A DNA stretch of 64,000 bases from Solenopsis invicta (lineage: Eukaryota; Arthropoda; Insecta; Hymenoptera; Formicidae): NCBI RefSeq assembly GCF_016802725.1, contig NC_052669.1, positions 16,639,270 through 16,703,269 on the forward strand. The letters are read 5' to 3'. The notes under the pieces were generated by a model. The model saw only the letters and a list, made by a program, of their open reading frames with translations. It searched no databases and had not been told where the DNA came from. The translations under genes and the position numbers were made by a program. The number at the start of each line of letters is the position of its first letter. The stretch's first letter is position 1. This document shows positions 56,669-64,000 of this stretch, in pieces.

Positions 56669-57469
56669 ATGTGCAAAAATCCGACCGACAACCTCCACGT
56701 GGTGCACATTGGTTAATGCTAATGTCGGCGGTAGACGTCATTTTTCGGAAAAATGTACTGTAAAAAATGTATATCTTCAAAGTCTTGTAACTCGGTCAAA
56801 AAAAATCGTAGAGAAAACTTTAAAAAAAGCATTTTGTAGAGAAAATGTCATACTTTATGGCACTTGCATTGGATTTGTCGAGAAAAATTTTTTTATTGAG
56901 CTACAGGCTGTTAAAAATACGTTATTTTAAGGAAAAAACAGTGTATCTTTTTTGGGGCATAGTACTAAGAAATTGAAAAAATTTTTGAAAACCATTAACA
57001 GCATGTTAAAGCTGGAACTTCGAGCTTTAAAATGGTTTTTTGATTTTTTGTCTACGATGATTTTTCACGGAGTACGGATATCATTTGTAAAAAATGCGGG
57101 TTTAGCTTCAAAGTAGCGTAACTCGGTCAAAAAAAATCGTAGAGAAATTTTAAAAAAAGCGTTTTGTAGGCAAAATGTTGTAGTTTATGAAGCTTTACTT
57201 GAATTGTTCGAAAAAAATTTGTTGGTCGAGCTGCAAAGTGTCAAAAATACGAAATTTTAAGGAACAAAACAGGGTGTGCTTTTTTACTGCATAAGACAAG
57301 GAAATTAAAAGAATTTTGAAAATCTGCTGATAGAGCGTTGGATCTTCAAGCTTCAAAATGCTTTTTTTATTTTTTATCTACGATGATTTTTCACCGAGTT
57401 ACAGTTATTTGAAAATAGCCTAATTTTTGGTGTCTGGAAAGTGTTCCCTATTTTCTTTTGAGTAGTGTA

Positions 57470-58453
57470 TAATATAAGGACAAAATGAGATGCTAGGTTC
57501 ACGCAACCTCAGTCTTAGTCCTGCGAAAGTTTCTGCCATAATTTTTGCTTAGTTTTGAAAGATCTATAGTTCTATATTAGTTATAGAAAGATTTCTGGCG
57601 ATAACCATGGTTTTTAAAATTTTTAATTATTTTTATTGTTTTCATGTAAACAAAAGTAAGATGCAGAATGGTTTTCCCAAATGCTAATATGCATTAGAAA
57701 ATGTATCTCATGTATTAAATGTATTTAATTATTCTTTAAAGAGTTATAAATATTAATATTATTAATTGTCAAACAAAATATTTTTAACATCTAAGAAAGA
57801 TATATCCGTGCCCTGATAGCACATAAAGTTTCAGTTATGTTGCAGGGATGTTTCAATGTCTCAATTGTATATCATTACATTTGTAATGTCTCTGAGACCA
57901 TTTTTTTTGAAATATCATAATTGGGATATTTCTACAAGCATCTTGATTAAAACCTTACATTTGAAGGTTTTTGCAATGTAATATTTTGCAACATTGCAAA
58001 TGTAACTTTCAAAGAGATTTCTGAAATGTCTCAACTGATAAATGCGCGCGCATATCATATATTATTGCAAAATCAAGCCGTACTGCGCTGCGATCTACCG
58101 CGCGCGTGATCGATGCCTATAACCTATAACCTTGTAAACGTTGAACTGCGTTGAACAAATATATTTTATCTGCGTTTTGACGTGCGGCGGGATTAAGTGT
58201 TAAGTGTGTGTGTGCAACCATTCGAAATAAGGCAAGACAAAGTCTTTTTGGATACAAAAGAATCACGCTTACTGGTACACGGTCATAAAAAAAAGGTGGA
58301 TATAGGATTGGCGAAAGAAGATCCTTCTTAGTGGTGAGACATTGTTTCAATGTTATCTTTTATTATTATTTCCTTTTGCACGATTCTTAAATACACAGAA
58401 AAATATATTTTAAACAATTATTTTATAGGCGAGGAGCAGTTTTGAGAGCAAAA
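57470..58453. other. No gene recognised
   Basis: AT-rich DNA with repeated ATGTTGCA / TTGCAATGT motifs at 57800-58030 that may be an old MITE. The 58060-58350 part is GC-richer but without a recognisable frame. Confidence 0.4.
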
Positions 58454-59270
58454 GCATATGTTATGCGTTTATGATTATGTATCTAATCTAATGTGTCTGT
58501 ATGAGTGTCCTGAATTAATTGAAGCTTGGGGTAATGAATTTGAAGCTTTGTATACCAGGTAATTGATATGTATTTCAAATATTATTGAAAATTACACTAC
58601 TGGAGCTTATATAATTTATGAAAAGAATATATTTCTCTGTCATATTTAGATATGAAAAAAAAAACAGGTTCTCTCATCTGTATTGTACGTCTCGAAGACA
58701 AATTAAAGCCAGAGAGTTGATGAGGCTTTTCATTATTCAAATACAATTCAAAACAGGAGTGCCATATATAGTTTTTAAAGATCATTGTAATCGCACATCA
58801 AACCATCAGAATCTGAGCACAAAGCTATAAACGAACTCAACGTCCAAATTTTTGAGACTTTATTATGGCGCTTTAGAAACAAGTTGCGAAATAATTACCG
58901 AGAAAGGTCCTTATGAGTCATATAAAGGCAGTCCAGTTAGTAAAGGTGTATGTATCTAAGATAAATATTTTTCAATTATCTATTAATTGTTAGGAATTAT
59001 TTACATCTGGAACATGTAAAATTCTTTTTGTACATTTTCTAGTACGACATGTGGAATGTGAAACCAACAAATTTATGGAATTTTGGATATTTTGAAGGTA
59101 AAAATTGCTAAACACGGAGTGCGCAATTCTTTGTCGGATAGCTTCAGCTCATTTTTCTTCAGTTTATTTTCTCCTGAACTCTATTGTGAGTACTACAATG
59201 ATCACTTAAAAAAATTATCTATATTAAAGAATGGAGAGATATGCATAAACTTTTGCATGGTAAAATAAAT
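58454..59270 (+). pseudogene. RnrL: Ribonucleotide reductase large subunit gene fragment, decayed, introns retained
   Basis: Pieces in order match the class I ribonucleotide reductase large subunit, which reduces ribonucleotides for DNA synthesis. NLMCLYECPELIEAWGNEFE and ALYT are followed by a split Arg codon across an intron (donor GTAATT at 58559, acceptor near 58648) to YEKKN, KARELMRLFIIQIQFKTGVP and YIVFKDHCNRTSNHQNL, then a stop. A large deletion follows, then LRLYYGALETSCEIITEKGP and YESYKGSPVSKG, a second intron, YDMWNVKPTNLW, a frameshift, and LKVKIAKHGVRNSL. Retained introns show it came from genomic DNA rather than by retroposition. Active-site regions are mostly absent, so it cannot be functional. 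Confidence 0.85.
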
Positions 59271-59638
59271 ATTTTTATATGATAAAAATGGTACCGTTAT
59301 TTCTAATAAGTATAATAATGTACAGTATAACAAAATTATTTTACCAATTATACAAGTTATGTTGGTTTAAAGTTTTGCAAGCGAATACAATTTTTTCAAT
59401 TTCGGCCCTGCAGTGTGGCTAACTTCCGACTCTCATTTTAAAATCAGATGCCAACATGTTACACATCAATCGCTAAAGTGCGGTCGAAACTAAAAAGGAA
59501 GTATTTGCTTTTAAAACTTTACACTGACATAACTTGTATAATTTGTAAAATTATTTTAATATATCGTACATCATTATATATTCTCTCTCATTAGAAAGAA
59601 TTCTACAACTTTTATCATATAAAAATATTCACTATACC
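59257..59638. mobile_element. Palindromic MITE, about 380 bp
   Basis: The left arm (AATATTTTTATATGATAAAA, then TGTACAGTATAACAAAATTA, AATTATACAAGTTATGT) pairs with the right arm in reverse order, with scattered mismatches. Moderately old. It overlaps the 3' end of the reductase fragment. Confidence 0.65.
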
Positions 59639-59639
59639 A

Positions 59640-60568
59640 TATAAATTCCTCATTATAAAGTCAGATGGTGGTCTCGAGCTCTCAATTTCAAGCTTTCCAA
59701 ATGTTTAAGTAACTTTCATATTATAGAAATAATATTATAAGCAACAATTTAAAATTAAATCGCGCGCCCTCAGTATAGTGTCTCACAAGGGGTTCCCCTT
59801 AGTAACAGCGAGCGGTCCAAGTCGCCAACAGATGGCGAATGTGGCGTACGGCAGGATCGAGGACGATCGTTCGATCGCTGTTCTTTTTAATAAATATCTC
59901 TTGAGGACGATCGTGCCGCGTGGCGACTGACGATTATTGTTGCATCAGTATTATATGAATTAAGACTAAATAAATTGTGAGTTACCACGAGGAAGGATTC
60001 TCATAAGAATACGCAGAATAGATTAAGTATTTTGTTAATGCATTGACTCATACACTGACTGCGATAAAATGATGTGAACACATATTTCTCTGTCTTCCAT
60101 ATTACACATTTATAGAAAAGATAGAGAAAATGTCGTTTACATTGTCTTTTATCAGTTTTACCCATTTCATAAATGACATTTCGCAAAAAAAACATGATTT
60201 GAAGCAAGTGTTGTTTAACGCTTTTTATTATTTTGGCACTGCATTGACAATGAGTTCAAAGACATCACGTATATTTTTATTTAGAAGTAACCTGTTCAAT
60301 ATGAAAATATGCAGAACTATAATTTTTTTATATACAAATTTTTGAAGTTGGACAAAATTTTCTATTTATTTAAAAATTGAACGATTTATTCTAAAATTAA
60401 TTAAACTAAATAATTGAAGTATAAACGTATTTATTTTTCTCATTTTTTCAATTTGTCATTACTCTGGATTTTTATTGTTACAATTTTTTTTAAAGTAACA
60501 ACTTATGTTATATCGTTCCAGGTCTTTATTGTTCTATACAGAGAGTCGATTCAAAGGAGAACAAAAAG
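59640..60568. other. Unassigned; GC-richer block at 59760-59960
   Basis: The block around 59800-59940 (GGACGATCGTTCGATCG and a later GAGGACGATCGTGCCG) differs in composition and might be a solo LTR or promoter-like piece. An open frame at 60130-60345 has no domain. Confidence 0.35.
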
Positions 60569-62156
60569 TTGAGATTTATTGAAACCAAATTTATTATAAA
60601 TCTATTGGTATTAGTAGCGAACATATACAGCATTTTCCATTTGACGCGTGCTAGGAAAACTTCTCGGAAAAGTGTATGTATAATTTATAATACAATTATG
60701 CCGATTACGAAATCTGGTAATGCTTCTTTGTGGCCTATATTATGTTCGAATTCTGTTACGAAATCGGTATATATTGTTGGGGCATACTATGGCGAAGCAA
60801 AACCTGCAAATAATAATCTCTTCTTGCAACAATTTGTCGATGAAGCAATTTTAGTAATAAATAATCCATTAATTAATGATGACGGACAAAGAGTTGAAAT
60901 TAAGATCCATGGGTTAATATGTGACACCCCAGCTAAGTCTTTTATTTTAAATATTAAAAACCATAATGGATATAATAGTTGTACGAAGTGCACTATTCAA
61001 GGAAAGTACATTAACGGACGAGTATGTTTTCCTACAGAAAATTTTGCTTTAAGAACTGACGAAGATTTTAGAAATTATAAGTATGATCATCAGATAGGAG
61101 AAACAATATTAAACAGAATTCCTAATTTTAAACCTGTAACAGACGTACCGCTGGATTATATGCATTTAGTGTGTTTAGGAGTTGTCAAAAAACTAATTTT
61201 ACTTTGGCATATTGGACCAAATTCAGTGAAACTTTCGAATTATATGAAACAAATGATATCAGACGCATTAATTAATTTACGAAACATAGTGCCTTCTGAG
61301 TATCATCGAAGACCGAGATCTTTGAAAGATTTTAGACTATGGAAGATTTCGCCAATTCCTTTTATATACTGGTCCGGTCGTACTAAAAAATATTTTAAGA
61401 AAAGAAATTTATTTAAATTTTTTAAGTTTACATGTTGCAATGACTATTCTTACAAGCCCAATTCTTTCAAAACATATTGTTAATGTAGACTATGCGCAAA
61501 GTTTATTAGAATATTTTGTTAATTCATTTACTCAAATTTATGGTGAGTAATACGTTTCTCATAATATTCACAATTTGTTACATATTTGTACAGACGTTAA
61601 AAAGCACGGTTCTGTAAATGAGTTTAGTGCATTTCCGTTTGAAAATCACATGACATATATTAAAACACTGATTCGTAAACCAGATAAACCTCTTCAGCAA
61701 TTAGTAAAACGGTACGCCGAAATAGAAATGTTGGGTTTTAAGACCTTAAATTCCATTAACTGTTATAATAACATGAGTTTCAAAAAATCTCACAAAGCCG
61801 GACCTCTCACAGACGGATATAATGTTGTTTCTCAATTCAAAATACTTCAGACTAATTCATACTCAATTCACTGCGCTAATCAACAAAATAATTGTATACT
61901 TTTAGAAAATGGAAATGTAATTTTAGTTTTAAATTTTGTAAAATCTGAAGATTCTAAAAAATTAATTATTGGTAAAAAATTAAAACGTATTAAAAATCTG
62001 TGCTTGGTACCTTGCGAATCAAGTACATTTAATATACAAATTGTGACTGAAGAGAATCGCATACGTGTATGGCCATGCGAAAAAATTCAAGCTAAAATGT
62101 GGAAAATGCCTTATAAAAATAATTTAAGTATTGTGTTTCCTATCATACACACGTAA
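60569..62156 (+). pseudogene. CACTA/EnSpm-like (tnp2-type) transposase relic
   Basis: Landmarks in order: KSGNASLWPILC, VGAYYGEAKP, LICDTPAKSFILNIKNHNGY, CTKCTIQGKY, ALRTDEDF, VPLDYMHLVCLGVVKKLI, RRPRSLKDFRLWK, a frameshift near 61340, FLLYTGPVVLK, IYGE followed by a TAA near 61550, HNIHNLLHICTDVKKHGSV, and FSAFPFENHM, ending at 62156. The CDxPAxxFI and LDYMHLV blocks with the later NxHxLLH block resemble transposase domains of animal CACTA/EnSpm-type elements. The start is uncertain and probably lies in upstream exons. Two lesions make it non-functional as it stands. A DUF4806 gene follows on the same strand 0.5 kb downstream. Confidence 0.65.
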
Positions 62157-62645
62157 AATTTATTTTATTAATTTTTAAAAAATCTGACTTTACATTTCTT
62201 TAATATAAAATATGCTCATAGTAAATTGTTAAATAATGTAGCTAGGATAACATCTAATATAATATTTAAAATATAATGGATTTCAATTAATTCTACAAAT
62301 ACTTGATAATTAATAATATATACGAAAATTACGATAAAATTATAGTTTCATTACATACATTAAAAAACGACAATTCTAAAGCTTCTTTTTTATTTTATTT
62401 CCTTTTTTTATTTACTTATTTACTTTCATTAACTTTATTTATCTTTTCCTTTTATTTACTATTATTATTATACAAGATAATTTAAATTAATGTTAAATTA
62501 ATTTTTTTTAGTTGCTCATATTAAATTGCTGTAGCAAAATTCCGACAAGAAAATCCGAAATCAATTACGTAATACGTTTTGTATAGAAAAATGTATTCAT
62601 TTATTTTAATTAGTTTTTAGGATATTTATAGGATATTTATCAAAA
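62157..62645. other. AT-rich spacer
   Basis: Between the transposase relic and the DUF4806 gene. Nothing recognised beyond A/T-rich runs. Confidence 0.5.
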
Positions 62646-64000
62646 ATGTCGGAATTTACAATTGCACTTTTTGATGACGGACTCCAATTGGTGCCTTCAT
62701 CGTGGATTTTTAATGATAATACAATGTGTCACTGGCCGCCTTATATGAGCGAACAGAAAATTCGGAAAACAATTATCGCAAAAACTAGTCCTGATTGCAC
62801 CTGGACTACTCATAAAATTCTGCGCATTTTTGGAACGTCAAGTGAGTAAATTTATTTTGCGACAACTTTAATTTACGTCAATAAATAACATTTATTAATA
62901 TAATAAAATGTTGCGATTTTATAGATTGTATTCTCAATTAATTTTTGCAGGTACATATGAGTCAGGAATTGAAAAAGTAAAACTTGCCCAAGAATATTCC
63001 GACTTGGATACTTCCGACATCGACATTTCACGTCACAAACGTACAGCACGCAAAAAAAAGACATTTAAAAATGATAATTTTGTATATCCTTCATCAGGTT
63101 CTGATGACAGCGATCAAAACAATAACACTGTTCCTGAAAAAGAAGTGACTGAGAAAATAAGAACATTTGCAACACCACCGCCTCCGTTGCTGAAATCATT
63201 TATTGCTAATGAACCAACAAACACAAAAGTAACACAAAACAAAGATCTGCAAAGCGAAGAACTTTTTTCTAAAAAAAATATGAACAAAGAGTCCTCATCT
63301 ACTTTGTTAGCCACTCGAGACACTACAAACATAAAAGTAATACAAAACGAAGATCTACGAAGTGAAGAACTCTTTTGTAAAAAAAATATGAACAAAGAGT
63401 CCTCATCCACTTTAGTAGGCACTCCAGGCAAAAGTTAATACTATACAAAATTATATATTTCATATATTATATTAACACTAACAAAATTACTTATTTTTTA
63501 TAGTACGATAGCAATTATTATGTATGTATTCAAAAATATTTCTACTTTTTCTAGATATTCAGCCTGAAATATTGAGACGATTAAACCAAACATTGGCAAA
63601 ATTAAATTCAATAGATGATCGTCTCTGCAAAGTAGAAGAAAATCAAAATATTACCCAAAAGAATAAAGAAATATCAGTTTTGCAAGAACTTGTAACTCTA
63701 CCCTTAAAAACTAACGAGGAATTACAAAACATGGAGAAGGACCTCGAAAATCAAGATTTTTTCGAACAAATGGTAAATATTTTTCCAACATATTTCTTTA
63801 AATGTACACCCAGCATCAATGATTCTGGTAAAATTTTTCAAACTGAGAAGTAATAAATTATAATTTTTCTAGGCAATTTCATTTAATAGAATCGGAGGAC
63901 GTGACAGTCACGAATTGATTATAAACATTTTAAAAAGATCAATCGCAAATGAGTTAGCAATACAATACAGCTGGAAAATTAAAGAAAATGGGATTTAAGG
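62646..64000 (+). CDS. DUF4806-domain protein, multi-exon, 3'-incomplete in window
   Basis: Inferred exons 62646-62841, 62951-63433, 63555-63772 and 63873 to the edge have matching phases; the exon 2 donor (GTTAAT) is weak. Exon 1 (MSEFTIALFDDGLQLVPSSW, then CHWPP and CTWTTHKILRIFGTS) and the last exon (FNRIGGRDSHELIINILKRS, then IQYSWK) match the ends of insect DUF4806 proteins, a family of unknown function, often multicopy. The middle is polar and contains a 36-residue repeat in two copies (DNA period 108 bp, 63219-63422). Exon 3 is probably a coiled coil. A TAA at 63996-63998 follows NGI, where relatives usually continue; this may be a frameshift and thus an early pseudogene. Confidence 0.65.
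63219..63422 (+). repeat. 108-bp coding repeat, two copies, in DUF4806 exon 2
   Basis: 63219-63314 and 63327-63422 are close copies encoding SEELFxKKNMNKESSSTL. The 108-bp period keeps the frame. Confidence 0.85.
63807..63852. mobile_element. Half-copy of the 201-bp MITE in a DUF4806 intron
   Basis: TA then CACCCAGC, GATTCT, AAATTTTTCAAACTGAGAAG match the first about 50 bp of the units at 3914-4114 with a small deletion. It lies between the donor at 63773 and the acceptor at 63872. Confidence 0.7.

Larger units (their letters stand above)
53749..57467. mobile_element. Palindromic Tc1-type transposon, 3719 bp, with two 1572-bp arms
   Basis: The ends CACTACTCAAAAGAAAATAG are exact inverted repeats bordered by TA (53747-53748 and 57468-57469). 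The left arm 53749-55320 and right arm 55896-57467 are reverse complements of exactly equal length, separated by 575 bp of unique sequence. Each arm holds subterminal repeats (CGAGTTAC / TCTACGAT modules), a (TG)n or (CA)n tract and the 3' two-thirds of a Tc1 transposase gene. The minus-strand copy extends through the spacer and is complete; the plus-strand copy lacks its 5' part. Symmetry stops at the TA flanks, so the palindrome is a property of the element. Confidence 0.93.

Overview
The window looks like a piece of an insect nuclear genome, most likely a hymenopteran and plausibly an ant. It is AT-rich with short spliced exons. It carries a type-B carboxylesterase, an insect myosin light chain kinase, R1-clade and other non-LTR retrotransposons, mariner, Tc1, P-element, hAT/ZMYM1-like and CACTA-like transposases, and a DUF4806 protein of the kind common in ants. 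The species assignment is inference; no rRNA, mitochondrial or barcode sequence is present.

Only two host genes look intact. A complete eight-exon carboxylesterase (17327-24123, +) joins in frame into 530 codons plus stop, and has a TATA/initiator promoter just upstream. Tail to tail with it lies the 3' part of a myosin light chain kinase gene (25130-37020, -): seven phase-compatible exons carry the kinase domain, the calmodulin-binding segment, a long low-complexity tail and a distant last exon. Its 5' exons are not found in the window.

Almost everything else is mobile DNA, much of it nested. At 0.8-4.3 kb lie small palindromic MITEs, two tandem arrays of a 201-bp palindrome and a dead mariner. 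At 4.8-13 kb (-) lies a decayed LINE holding a younger R1-clade element with an 11-bp target duplication, an inverted duplication and four copies of a MITE. At 14.6-17 kb a 2.3-kb palindrome abuts the esterase promoter, and a second palindromic element sits in esterase intron 3. The 8-kb kinase intron holds a hAT/ZMYM1-like gene split by a P-element relic that itself holds a mariner, followed by a (CA)n tract of about 730 bp. At 37.7-41.8 kb lies a gypsy pol relic with three further insertions. From 45 to 57.5 kb come three more large palindromes. The last (53749-57467) is TA-flanked, has two 1572-bp arms of exactly equal length, and carries an intact Tc1-type DD34E transposase.

The right end holds a decayed, intron-containing fragment of the ribonucleotide reductase large subunit gene (58454-59270), a CACTA-like transposase relic (60569-62156) and a multi-exon DUF4806 gene (62646 to the edge). 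The main theme is a set of large palindromic, TA-flanked elements. Two of them (14.6 kb and 53.7 kb) share a subterminal module, which suggests autonomous and non-autonomous members of one Tc1-type group.
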